Below are positions 9,784 through 17,402 of a stretch of DNA of 64,000 bases, one piece after another; position 1 is the stretch's first letter, and every line of letters starts with the position of its first letter. Under the pieces are notes generated by a model. That model was not told where the DNA came from and did not search any database. It worked only from the letters and a program-made list of their open reading frames with translations. The position numbers and the translations under genes were made by a program. The stretch covers positions 3,693,501-3,757,500 of the forward strand of contig NZ_CP092473.1 of NCBI RefSeq assembly GCF_014287515.2. Reading direction: 5' to 3'. This DNA is from Roseburia rectibacter. Lineage in GTDB: Bacteria; Bacillota; Clostridia; Lachnospirales; Lachnospiraceae.

Positions 9784-10124
9784 ATACAATTTTCGACTTT
9801 TCGAAAGTTGGCTTCGAATTAATAGCTAATTAGTTTTATTTTTGTAACAATGTTTGTGATTTTCCTATCAAAGGTATTCTGCACTTCGCGTAGCACCATC
9901 TTCGATGGTGTCAGGGCGCGTCTTCGCAAAGTGGCGAGCAGTGCTTTTTTGTACAAAAAACTATTATCCGCTCGTTGGTGGCACATCCCCAATCCCCTTG
10001 AACAAGCTAATCGCTTGGCTACGCAATTCTTACGAATCGCTTTATTTTACTGTTGGAAAATTCTTCAGAAATGAAAAAAGAGGGGAACCCATAAGTCTTA
10101 AACCTACAGATTCCCCAAATAGAA
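9784..10124. other. Gene-free stretch with several hairpins
   Basis: No convincing gene: the open frames here lack ribosome sites and family features. Visible structure includes a CACCATC/GATGGTG stem closed by a TTCG loop near 9893-9910, a GCACT...AGTGC pairing followed by a T-run near 9880-9957 that could end plus-strand transcription, and a GGGGAA/TTCCCC pairing at about 10082-10117. It looks like the decayed border between the helicase operon and the mobile-element remnant to the right. Confidence 0.5.
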
Positions 10125-10840
10125 TTATCGAGTGATATTGTGTTTTCTGACACGTTCCTTCTTCTGCTCTTCATCGCTTTTAAGGAATTGGTCAATGTCG
10201 TATTTTGCTCTTTGAATCTCCTGCATATCTTTCTTAACCTGACGATATTCACCGTACAGCTTTTTCTTTTCTGCAAGGATCTCGGCATATTCTGCACTTA
10301 GATCTTTTACCTTTGGAAGCTTCTTCAGATGAAGTTCATCAAAAGCATTCTTGGCAGCCTTATGAAGTAGGATTTCCTGTCTATGCTCTTCCAGGAACTT
10401 CTTGCTATATCCGCATTTACGATAATCCGCATATACGTCTTTTGTCTTAAAGTAATCAAAGATATGTTTCTTCAAGACCTGAATCTCAGCAAGTCGCTTC
10501 TCCTTTGCTTTGATGGAAGCTGAAATTTTCGTAAATCGGGCTGTTGCTGTTTTCACATTTTTCTCCAGATCATCGTAGCTTCGGATGTCATGCTGCTTCA
10601 GATATAAAACTGCCTTGGCCACCTGCTTTGTATTATAGTTCTTAGCGAAACGGACATAATATTTACCTTTGCCCTGAGCCAGCTTCTTTTGAATATCAAT
10701 AAGAAGGTCAAACTCATGCTCATCTTTTTTATGATGATAAACCTTAAGCTGTTTCTCAGCATTTTCATTATCCTCAAAGGCACGTTCCATCTCACCTGAA
10801 AGAATCTTCTTCAGATCATTCTCTGTATAACCCTTGGTGC
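10125..10840 (-). pseudogene. C-terminal fragment of a relaxase/mobilization protein, cut by IS3
   Basis: About 235 residues from roughly KGYTENDLKKIL onward look like the C-terminal half of relaxases from Clostridiales mobilizable elements: a conserved block around HHKKDEHEFDLLIDIQKKL and YVRFAKNYNTKQVAKAV, then a long lysine-rich coiled coil ending at 10125. The first 30-odd residues of the open frame are read from the insertion sequence, so the N-terminal nuclease domain with its catalytic Tyr/His motifs is missing. This marks a former integrative mobilizable element. Family assignment is from memory of such sequences, not a search. Confidence 0.65.
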
Positions 10841-10927
10841 TAGAATATAAATAGTACAAGCCAAAATGAGAAATTCCAAATACACATAAGCATGGTACAA
10901 TAGAGACATGCTGAAGGAGGATCTCAT

Positions 10928-11212
10928 ATGTCAAAGCAACACGACAAACAATTTAAGCTTGATGCAGTCCAGTACTATCAAGATCATAAAGACCTCGGGG
11001 TACGTGGATGTGCAGAAAATCTTGGTATCGGATACAGCACATTAACAAAGTGGCTGAAAGACTTCCGGGAATCAGGTGATATTCCTGTTCGTGGTTCTGG
11101 TAATTACTCATCTGATGAGCAGAAGGAAATTGCCCGTCTCAGACGTGAATTACGTGATGCACAAGATGCACTTGATGTGTTAAAAAAAGCAATCAACATT
11201 CTGGGAAAATGA
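10928..11212 (+). CDS. IS3-family transposase OrfA
   Basis: 94-residue DNA-binding subunit of the insertion sequence: an HTH_Tnp_1-type fold (LDAVQYYQDHKDLGVRGCAENLGI) followed by a leucine-zipper-like helix (IARLRRELRDAQDALDVL). It is preceded by AAGGAGG. Near its end lies an A-AAA-AAG slippery heptamer (11183-11189). The orfB frame is open from there on, so a -1 shift would make the OrfAB fusion that is the active transposase in this family. Confidence 0.9.
   Translation: MSKQHDKQFKLDAVQYYQDHKDLGVRGCAENLGIGYSTLTKWLKDFRESGDIPVRGSGNYSSDEQKEIARLRRELRDAQDALDVLKKAINILGK
11183..11189 (+). promoter_or_regulatory. Probable -1 ribosomal frameshift site in IS3 orfA/orfB
   Basis: The heptamer AAAAAAG is the most common programmed -1 slip site in the IS3 family. 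Relative to orfA, orfB is in the -1 frame and stays open upstream of its own ATG back to this site, so a fusion protein can be made. OrfB can also start alone at the ATGA overlap (11209-11212). Confidence 0.65.
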
Positions 11213-12123
11213 CGGAAGCCATTTATCTCGAAGTGTCTGAGAAGACGGAAGCTGCCAAAAAGGCTGGACGCCGGGTTTCCGTCTCCGGAATGTTGAAATT
11301 TTTGGGTGTCTCTCGCTCAGGCTATCTTGCATGGCTCCACCACGTACCTTCTGATACAGAAAAACGTTGTGAAGCTGTAAAAGCAAAAATACAGGATATT
11401 TATGATGATTCCAGGCAGAACTACGGTGCTCCGAAAATTACTATAGAGCTGCGAAAAACCGGTGAAGTTATTTCGGAAAGAACTGTTGGTACATATATGC
11501 GCCAAATGGGGATTCGTGCTCAGTGGAGCAAACCATGGACAATCACCACAAAAGATTCTGATTTCAGCACAGAATTACAAAATATCCTTGATGAACAGTT
11601 TAATCCTGACCGACCGAATGCTGCCTGGTGTTCGGATATTACCTACATTTGGACAATAGACGGATTTGTCTATCTGACCAGTATTATGGATTTATTTTCC
11701 AGAAAAATCATAACCTGGACGCTTTCAGAGACACTGGAAGTATCCTGCGTGATTGATACTATAAACAAAGCCAAAGCCCGCCGAAATATCGACCAACCAT
11801 TAATCATCCACTCAGATCGTGGCAGCCAGTATGTTGCAAAAGAATATAAAAAAGCAACCGAAAACATGCAGCGCAGTTATTCGAAGAAAGCATTTCCATG
11901 GGATAATGCGTGCATTGAATCCTTTCATTCTATTATCAAACGTGAATGGCTCAATCGCTTTAAAATCCGCGATTACAAGCAAGCATACCGTCTGATTTTC
12001 GAATATCTGGAAGCTTTTTACAACACGAAACGAATTCACAGCCATTGCGACTTTATGTCACCAGACGAATTCGAACGAGTATATGAAAGAACACACACTA
12101 AGGCGGAGCTTCTGGCAAGTTAA
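11209..12123 (+). CDS. IS3-family transposase OrfB (DDE integrase core)
   Basis: 304 residues with an N-terminal HTH_21-like region and a retroviral-type integrase core: first Asp in WCSDITYIWT, second in IIHSDRGSQY, and Glu in DNACIESFHSIIKREW, with the usual D-D-35-E spacing. Length and motifs are those of an intact enzyme. The start overlaps the orfA stop by 4 bp. The element is probably still capable of transposition. Confidence 0.92.
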   Translation: MTEAIYLEVSEKTEAAKKAGRRVSVSGMLKFLGVSRSGYLAWLHHVPSDTEKRCEAVKAKIQDIYDDSRQNYGAPKITIELRKTGEVISERTVGTYMRQMGIRAQWSKPWTITTKDSDFSTELQNILDEQFNPDRPNAAWCSDITYIWTIDGFVYLTSIMDLFSRKIITWTLSETLEVSCVIDTINKAKARRNIDQPLIIHSDRGSQYVAKEYKKATENMQRSYSKKAFPWDNACIESFHSIIKREWLNRFKIRDYKQAYRLIFEYLEAFYNTKRIHSHCDFMSPDEFERVYERTHTKAELLAS

Positions 12124-12178
12124 AATGGGGAGAAATTTCTCATTTTAACTTGTACTAAATCTTGACATAGGACCACGC

Positions 12179-12971
12179 CTATTCACTCTCCATAACGGTC
12201 CAAGTGATCTATTACTTTTATGACCATCTATACCAAGTTCCGCCATTCAAAAGCTGTGACATACTTTCTTCGTATCTTTTCACTGCTTTCTGCTGAATGG
12301 AACTAGGCACCACATAATCGTTACCAACTTCACTTATTTTCCCATTTACCAGTTCGCAATGTGTCCCGTTTATCACAAATTCTCTGCTGGTATCCACTCC
12401 CTGGGACGCAAGAAAGTCTAAAATATAATCGGTGTATGGATCTGTCATACTGGAAAAATACTGCTGGTCCGCAAAATGTATCAGGGTATTTAATCCCCCG
12501 ATTATCATATTACATCTTTCATCATCTGCTTTGCTTCCGTTTCCATAGCCCTCGCCCCAGACAAAATCTTCCTGTACCGTCATGCTGTATCCATTTTCAA
12601 GATTAAATCTGCTTCCAACCCCAATCGTGATACTGTTTGTACCGGGATCATATGGTTTGTACCCTCTGGTTTTAAATGGCTGCTGTATGGTTCCAAAGGT
12701 TTGAATCTCGGATGGGAGATATGACATACCCGTAATGGCTGTAAACGCTTTCTGCCCATTCACATAAAAGGAAGTATGGGTTGCACTGTCTATATCCGCT
12801 GTAATCTCGACTTCCTCATCATTGGCAAAAGGATTCTGTCCGGTCATCCCGGTTCCATATGCATACAGCATTCTTGTAAACTGATATCTTGTATGTTCAT
12901 CAAAATGATTCAGTGTCTCTGTATCTTCTCCCTTTACATCTCCATTGCAAAAATCAACAAATTTATTTTTG
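12179..12971. repeat. Direct repeat copy 1 (793 bp, partner 19197-19989)
   Basis: From CTATTCACTCTCC at 12179 to ATTTTTG at 12971 the sequence matches 19197-19989 with only scattered substitutions and equal length; the encoded proteins differ at about ten of some 245 positions. Similarity stops abruptly at both ends. The left end abuts the IS3 element after about 11 bp of unrelated DNA. Confidence 0.85.
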
Positions 12972-12991
12972 TCTATTTTATGTTCTAGCAT
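12218..12991 (-). pseudogene. Truncated copy of the 277-aa island protein
   Basis: 257-residue frame nearly identical to the product at 19236-20069 from NKFVDFCNGDVKG to the end, but its first ten residues (MLEHKIDKNK) are unrelated and no ribosome site precedes the start. The first 29 residues of the intact copy, including the SITKVGSSYNF leader, are missing. It is the product of a partial gene duplication and is probably not translated efficiently. The family is unknown to me; the sequence predicts a soluble mixed alpha/beta protein with aromatic-rich C-terminus (GGTWYRWS) and no membrane segment. Confidence 0.65.
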
Positions 12992-13037
12992 AAGTCATTA
13001 TTTTAATTGCACACCTTACGGTTTCATATCAAAGTCC

Positions 13038-13658
13038 CTATGCCAGCACATCAAATGTCGAAACTCCGCTTTCCGTCACTCCTATAGGAATTGAATTACC
13101 TACCAATTCCACCATTTTTCCTGTCAGGTCAGCTACATCTTTTCCATCAATTTTCAGATTATATTGCCGTTCTTCCTGATCCTGTTTTTCGGCACGCTGT
13201 TTTTCCAGTCTTTCCTCTGTCTCTTTCTTTTCTGCTTTCCTTTTCTCGAGTCTTTCTTCAAGTTCTTTCCTTGCTTTTTCTGTTCCCGGATCAACCTCAT
13301 CTGTTACCAGTACTTCTTCTGTTATGCTATCATATCCATTTATTGTATCCGTTACACTCAGTACCTTACAGCCACGAGCACTTTGAGCAGCTTTCAATTT
13401 TTCGATACTTTCCGGTATTAAAGATAGATTATACTCCAACCATTGTTTTGTCTTTTCATCTCCCATAGCCTTTGACAAAAGAGAACTGTTTATATTTACG
13501 GAATAATCCCTGCTTCGTAAACAATCGTATTTTTGTGTTAAATAGTTCTTATATTCATGAGCATTCTTATATGTCCTGCCCGTTTTGTTTCCAGCATTTT
13601 GTGTATCGCCATAACGATTCGTATATGACGCATAAGTTTCTATTCCTGTAACTGCCAT
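13038..13658 (-). CDS. Island protein, paralogue of 22843-23319
   Basis: 206 residues of unknown function. The first half is homologous to the product of 22843-23319: both have an S/T/Y-rich start (MAVTGIETYASYTNRYG against MSVAINSNYYAGYTMN), then YK(N/D)YLT(Q/N)KY(D/K)CL and a block GDEKT..WLE.NL..(I/M)P. The middle (about 120-165) is a highly charged E/K/R coiled coil with repeats like LEKRKAEKKETEE. No signal peptide. AAAGGAGA stands upstream. It resembles proteins I have seen labelled DUF6033, but I cannot confirm this. It lies in a run of same-strand paralogues. Confidence 0.7.
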   Translation of the reverse strand: MAVTGIETYASYTNRYGDTQNAGNKTGRTYKNAHEYKNYLTQKYDCLRSRDYSVNINSSLLSKAMGDEKTKQWLEYNLSLIPESIEKLKAAQSARGCKVLSVTDTINGYDSITEEVLVTDEVDPGTEKARKELEERLEKRKAEKKETEERLEKQRAEKQDQEERQYNLKIDGKDVADLTGKMVELVGNSIPIGVTESGVSTFDVLA

Positions 13659-13673
13659 ATTAACATATCTCCT

Positions 13674-13723
13674 TTCATTATTCGGAGTCCTTCCAACTAT
13701 GCCACCTGTTGGATTTTTCTCAC
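13674..13723. repeat. 50-bp block repeated at 25817-25865
   Basis: The block starting TTCATTATTCGGAGT is found again at 25817-25865 with few substitutions; both copies lie just upstream of island genes. On the minus strand each can fold as TTGGA/TCCGA or TCGGA/TCCGA. Read as protein, the minus strand gives IVGRTPNNE in both, with most differences at third codon positions, so it may be the end of a lost coding region rather than an RNA element. Confidence 0.55.
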
Positions 13724-13729
13724 CTACAT

Positions 13730-14263
13730 CTATACTTTAAAATCTAATCCACAAAGAGTATCATCCATCTGATCTAAAATACTTGTATCAAATGCATCTC
13801 CCGGCTTCCATCCAGGATTATTTTTCTTTACCAGTGTCTCCATTCTTGAAGCATAATCTCCAGCCATTCTGCTCAATGTCCACGAAGCGGAATTTCGCTG
13901 TTCAGAAGGAATCGTATTCAAATACTGTTTGATTACATCATGTCTCTTGCTTTCTTCTGGTATATATGCACCATTGCTACTGATAAAATCCTGCTTTACA
14001 ACCTTTTCTAAATCCGACTTCACCTTATCCGATACAGACACTATCTTTTTCCAATCCTTACCATTGATACAACGGTCTGCCTGTTCCTTTGATAAAAAAG
14101 GTACACCATCTTTATTATAGTAATAATTGTTATTTCTATATTGACACCCAGAATCTAGGGTCGTAATCCCAGTCTGCTTGTGTGAGAAATTTTTCTGAAA
14201 GAAGAATTTGTTTATTAGCAAACTTTGCGAAAATAAATTTTTATTGTTAATATTTACATTCAT
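13730..14263 (-). CDS. Island protein with NPGWKPGD C-terminal motif
   Basis: 177 residues, no signal peptide or membrane segment. The N-terminus is asparagine- and phenylalanine-rich (MNVNINNKNLFSQSLL). The C-terminal part (R..AGDYA....TLVKKNNPGWKPGDAFDTSILDQMD) is related to the C-terminus of the product of 26533-27201 (DAAKKADPNWKIGKPIKDGALDSV). The shared shape A-x-NP-x-W-K-x-G suggests one domain family. Function unknown. Confidence 0.6.
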   Translation of the reverse strand: MNVNINNKNLFSQSLLINKFFFQKNFSHKQTGITTLDSGCQYRNNNYYYNKDGVPFLSKEQADRCINGKDWKKIVSVSDKVKSDLEKVVKQDFISSNGAYIPEESKRHDVIKQYLNTIPSEQRNSASWTLSRMAGDYASRMETLVKKNNPGWKPGDAFDTSILDQMDDTLCGLDFKV

Positions 14264-14308
14264 ATTTCACTCTCTCCTATAATACAAAATTGTAGCCACA
14301 TTACATTT

Positions 14309-14524
14309 TTAATATGTATAATATACTTTTATTGTTTCAGTGGATGTTGAAACTGTTCCTTTTGTAACAATCCATATTTTCCACTTGCCTGACGGATCAA
14401 AACCATTAAAATCATTAATTGTTATTGTTCCACTCTTACTTACTGTTGTATAATTAACATTTCCATTGCCATCTTCTACATATAAATAAAACGAATCACT
14501 TCCTGAACTAACCCTACTATACAC
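14309..14524 (-). pseudogene. Probable C-terminal remnant of a beta-rich protein
   Basis: 71 codons from a GTG with no convincing ribosome site; a stop lies two codons further upstream in the same frame. The product (VEDGNGNVNYTTVSKSG...KWKIWIVTKGTVSTSTETIKVYYTY) has the strand pattern of an immunoglobulin-like or PPC-like beta sandwich end. It follows the 14544-15194 gene by about 20 bp. Most likely a leftover of a larger island gene. Confidence 0.4.
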
Positions 14525-14543
14525 CTCTATTTAAAATTCTGAA

Positions 14544-15194
14544 TTATGAACTCAATTCCGTTACCAGTGAAGAATATCTTTTTGTCCGGTTCTTTATATC
14601 CTCCTCACTGACACCATAATAACAATATAAATCTCTGGCTATTTTCTTAAACCTTTTTATGACCGACTTATTGCCAGAGTAAGATATTCCAAATATATTC
14701 CAGGTATAATCTACCTCTATTTCCATTAAATCCTCACCAATTTTTATTTCATATAAATGAAAATCCATGGGAATTACATTATCAGGCATTTGGTCAATCA
14801 ATTTATTTCTAATTTCCATTTCATTCAAAAAATTTTTAACAGATTCTTCATTATGAAAATCTGGTTTTGGAATATCCTTCCTTTGGCCCAAAAGTTCTGG
14901 TTTATGCTGCATAATCAAACTAGCTTTTAGATTTTTCTGTCGTTCTATCCAATTTGTTGCGGCAGGATTGATTTCCACTAAATCATAATGATCCTTTGCG
15001 TATTGCACCACTTCCGCAAGGGTATGCGGGTTGGCCGCTATTCTCTTTTCTATCCTTTTTCGTCTGGATTGATAGATAGCTTTTCGGATTCTAATCTTTA
15101 GAGATTGCTTTTGAGCTTCTCCAAATATAAAAACACTTGTGGGACCATCTTCACCATTTATTATGGAAACTTGATTGATACTTTTATTTTTCAT
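14544..15194 (-). CDS. Unknown protein with INGEDGPTSVF N-terminal motif, 216 aa
   Basis: Soluble, basic protein. Residues 8-20 (VSIINGEDGPTSVFI) carry the G-DGPT-F motif that causes related proteins to be mislabelled as sodium-translocating decarboxylase; the rest (basic helix KIRIRKAIYQSRRKRIEKRI, then an alpha/beta domain ending in GVSEEDIKNRTKRYSSLV) has nothing of a membrane pump. AGAGGG precedes the start. The neighbour upstream is a broken HTH gene; I recall such pairs in other Lachnospiraceae, so the two may work together. Function unknown. Confidence 0.65.
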   Translation of the reverse strand: MKNKSINQVSIINGEDGPTSVFIFGEAQKQSLKIRIRKAIYQSRRKRIEKRIAANPHTLAEVVQYAKDHYDLVEINPAATNWIERQKNLKASLIMQHKPELLGQRKDIPKPDFHNEESVKNFLNEMEIRNKLIDQMPDNVIPMDFHLYEIKIGEDLMEIEVDYTWNIFGISYSGNKSVIKRFKKIARDLYCYYGVSEEDIKNRTKRYSSLVTELSS

Positions 15195-15220
15195 AAGTGC
15201 CCTCTACTCACAAATCCCGA

Positions 15221-15649
15221 TTATATCGGTGATTCACAATCTTTTAGCCAAAATCGCAGTTCCATAACCGTCACAGCAATTTTATACTTTACTTCGATTT
15301 CAATCTTTTCTGGTGGATTGACTAAAAGCCTGTCAATATCATTTTCCTCAACACCAGCCATTTTTGCTATCGTTAGCTTGGATATGCCATGATAGGAAAC
15401 AAGCACTTCCAAAAAACCGCTTAATTGCCTATCCTTATCTTCAATCGCTCCAAAATACAGAAATCCTGCTTTACTAAGTATTTTAAGACGCAATGCAGGA
15501 TCATCTGGCAAACATTCCACATTGCCCATTACTACTCAATCTACTGTTTCTTCAGTTATTTCTAAATATTTTGAAAGAGTATTTTTATTAAAACGATACT
15601 CCTCAATTAAAGAAGTCAACATTTCTGAAATATTTTTTGTTTTTATCAT
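15221..15649 (-). pseudogene. HTH-domain protein broken by an in-frame TGA
   Basis: A single minus-strand frame starts at ATG 15649 (MIKTKNISEMLTSLIEEYRF...EETVD), meets TGA at 15536-15538, and continues in the same frame as VVMGNVECLPDDPALR...GISKLTIAKMAGVEENDIDRLL to the stop at 15221. The two parts form one coherent protein with two HTH-like segments. The second part has an ATG (15529) but no ribosome site. The simplest explanation is a nonsense mutation of a TGG or CGA codon. It precedes the DGPTSVF-motif gene by 26 bp. Confidence 0.65.
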
Positions 15650-15760
15650 ATTTGTGCCTTAATCTCCACTTGTATCATTTACAATATTGCTTGTAACAAG
15701 TGTCCCTATGTGAAAGGCACACTCTACACTTTATTGTTGTTATCTTCCATTTTCCGAGCA

Positions 15761-15790
15761 ATTATAACTTTTCCAATCTACGTTTATCAA
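15761..15790 (-). promoter_or_regulatory. Candidate promoter of the HTH/DGPTSVF gene pair
   Basis: Minus strand: TTGATA (15785-15790), an 18-bp spacer and TATAAT (15761-15766), overlapping the end of the upstream gene. The leader that follows can form a CACTTGT/ACAAGTG stem (about 15655-15700). Confidence 0.55.
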
Positions 15791-16851
15791 ATGCTCCAAA
15801 ATTTAGATGCCAGCTCCCGATTTATGATAGATGAGAGAAAATTAGGATTATTATTCTGGAACACTTTCAGACTTTCAAAAAAAGCCGCTTTATTTTCTGT
15901 CTTTATATCTGAAAAAGTTGCATCCAGCTTCTGATCTTTTACATTTTTCTCCACATATTCCTCCGACTGCTTTTCGTAATTATCAACCATCGAAGGATTC
16001 TTTTTCACTGCCCCTTCATACCAATTTGTAAGGTATTTTAATGCATTAAGCTGTCTGTCCTCATTGCTGCTTTCTTTACTAATCTTCTGATATTCCGTGT
16101 ATGCACTGCCGTCCATCGTCCTCATCATATCAAGCGCATTTGTAGTCTTTACAATATTGCTACCATGTCCAAGATATGTACCTTTCCCTACTCCATAGTC
16201 CATATTTCCGTTATTGTCAGCTTTTCCTGCGCTCGCAAGCTTTGCGATAGACTCCATTGCTTCCAAAAATGGTTTTATGCTATCTTCCGGGATAAAATTC
16301 TCTGCCGCATATTCCGCTTTTTTCATACCAAGTGAAATATTTGCCTGCCGTTCTTCCTCTGTCATAGAGCCAGTATTTCCAACAAGGAAATTCTGACGGA
16401 TGATATCATACACAAATCCCTGTTCCTCTTTGCTGCAGTTCTCCACCGCAGATGCAACCGCCTTGTCTGCACCATACATTCCGGAATATGCCGGAAGTTC
16501 TAGGGAGTTATCAACCTGCGTAATTTCTTTTTGGAACGCTGCATTTCTCGCCTCCATTGATTCCCGCTGCTCCTGTGTTACATTGGCATCCACTATACCT
16601 TTCTTGTTTTCCACAAGTGCAGCCATTCCATCTCCCGAAAATTCAACAATAACCGCATCTCCATACTGCGAACCGATGTCCTTCATCGCCTGCAGGGTTT
16701 CTTCCCTTGACATCTTGTCCATAATCTTATTGCCATGTTCATCTGTAGTGTTAAATTCATACTTTACAAGGGTGTCTTTCTTATATATACCATTCCCATA
16801 TGAGGGAATATTCGTTGTTCCTCTGTAAAACTGACTGTAATCAATATTCAT
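15787..16851 (-). CDS. Large helical island protein, about 354 aa
   Basis: Start set at ATG 16851 (MNIDYSQFYRGTTNIPSYG), 10 bp after GGAG; a GTG three codons earlier is less likely. The protein is acidic, mostly helical and has no signal peptide. It contains a glycine-rich segment (DNNGNMDYGVGKGTYLGHGSNIVKT) in the middle and a repetitive helical C-terminus. The asparagine/tyrosine-rich N-terminus resembles those of neighbouring island proteins. I do not recognise a domain. A GGTATTT/AAATACC hairpin lies 34 bp before the start. Confidence 0.7.
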   Translation of the reverse strand: MNIDYSQFYRGTTNIPSYGNGIYKKDTLVKYEFNTTDEHGNKIMDKMSREETLQAMKDIGSQYGDAVIVEFSGDGMAALVENKKGIVDANVTQEQRESMEARNAAFQKEITQVDNSLELPAYSGMYGADKAVASAVENCSKEEQGFVYDIIRQNFLVGNTGSMTEEERQANISLGMKKAEYAAENFIPEDSIKPFLEAMESIAKLASAGKADNNGNMDYGVGKGTYLGHGSNIVKTTNALDMMRTMDGSAYTEYQKISKESSNEDRQLNALKYLTNWYEGAVKKNPSMVDNYEKQSEEYVEKNVKDQKLDATFSDIKTENKAAFFESLKVFQNNNPNFLSSIINRELASKFWSI

Positions 16852-16884
16852 AATATACACTCTCCTCTACTTTATTTTTTCTTA

Positions 16885-16921
16885 GGTATTTGTGAAATAC
16901 CAAAAGTCTCATAAATACAAT
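16885..16921 (-). promoter_or_regulatory. Leader hairpin motif, copy 1
   Basis: On the minus strand TATTTATGAGACTTTTGG is followed by a perfect 7-bp stem GGTATTT-CAC-AAATACC. The same layout occurs at 21203-21241 with a differently sequenced but equally perfect stem, and a partial match (TATTTATGAG plus hairpin) precedes the xre gene at 9720-9745. Confidence 0.45.
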
Positions 16922-17000
16922 ATTTTTACCACATAAAACATACTATATTTTTATAGTTTCATACTTGTATATATATCTTATGCAAACATATAATATCTGC

Positions 17001-17366
17001 CTAAATCATCAACTTTATATACATTATTTCCGGTATATGATCTAAAGTGATCGTAATATCCTTATTATAGGTATCCTTCGCGAAACTTAATGCCCGGTAC
17101 TCTGTAATATTGAATTCGTAATAGTCCACATCCTCCGTATCCGATAAACTTCCCTTTAAATATCCGTCCGGCTTATTGATAAGTGCCGTCAGATCCAGTG
17201 TTCTTCCAAACACATCCTGATCCGTATATTTATTTGTTTTCCAGAAATAATCATTGGAAACTTTACTATTTTCTACTGCAATATTTTTATCAGTGGGTAA
17301 ACCTTTTTTCTTAAAATCATATCCCACAAGCTGCGCATGCATCTCTACTGTGCGGGTTATTACCAT
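17001..17366 (-). CDS. Short paralogue of the PPC-like island protein
   Basis: 121 residues with AAGGAGA upstream. Its second half (LDLTALINKPDGYLKGSLSDTEDVDYYEFNI) matches the PPC-like domain of the adjacent 511-residue protein (LDFLIKDETSSLKGNLSDKKDVDFYNFSI). It ends soon afterwards, before the rest of that domain would be complete, so it is either a truncated gene or a minimal version. No signal peptide. Function unknown. Confidence 0.55.
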   Translation of the reverse strand: MVITRTVEMHAQLVGYDFKKKGLPTDKNIAVENSKVSNDYFWKTNKYTDQDVFGRTLDLTALINKPDGYLKGSLSDTEDVDYYEFNITEYRALSFAKDTYNKDITITLDHIPEIMYIKLMI

Positions 17367-17402
17367 CTGTTCATTCTCCTTGTGTATAATTACTTTTCAT
17401 AA

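Larger units (their letters stand above)
10841..12167 (+). mobile_element. IS3-family insertion sequence
   Basis: The element encodes OrfA and OrfB transposase frames. Its ends are inverted: TAGTACAAG(CC)AAAATGAGAAATT at the left (10851 onward) is repeated on the other strand at the right (12134-12158). The right end is probably the TGACA at 12163-12167; the left end is only approximate (10841-10845). A hairpin of 11-bp arms (12117-12127 and 12141-12151) just after orfB would stop transcription. I could not define a target duplication because the two flanks (relaxase remnant and truncated duplicated gene) do not match, so a rearrangement after insertion is likely. Confidence 0.82.

Noticed and set aside
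9850..10135. Plus-strand open frames of 74 and 76 codons
   Set aside because: No ribosome site, low-complexity hairpin DNA, no protein-like pattern.
12218..12991. Copy 1 of the duplicated gene as a functional start variant
   Set aside because: No ribosome site and the first ten codons are unrelated DNA.
13091..13468. Plus-strand frame of 125 codons rich in Phe/Leu/Ser
   Set aside because: Shadow of the charged coiled-coil region of the minus-strand gene.
14544..15194. Annotation as sodium-translocating decarboxylase because of DGPTSVF
   Set aside because: No membrane helices; only a short N-terminal motif matches.
15536..15538. TGA inside the HTH gene as a selenocysteine codon, since selD is present
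   Set aside because: The locus is an orphan-SelD type without visible selA/selB/selC, the position is not near a cysteine motif, and no SECIS-like stem follows. A nonsense mutation is simpler.
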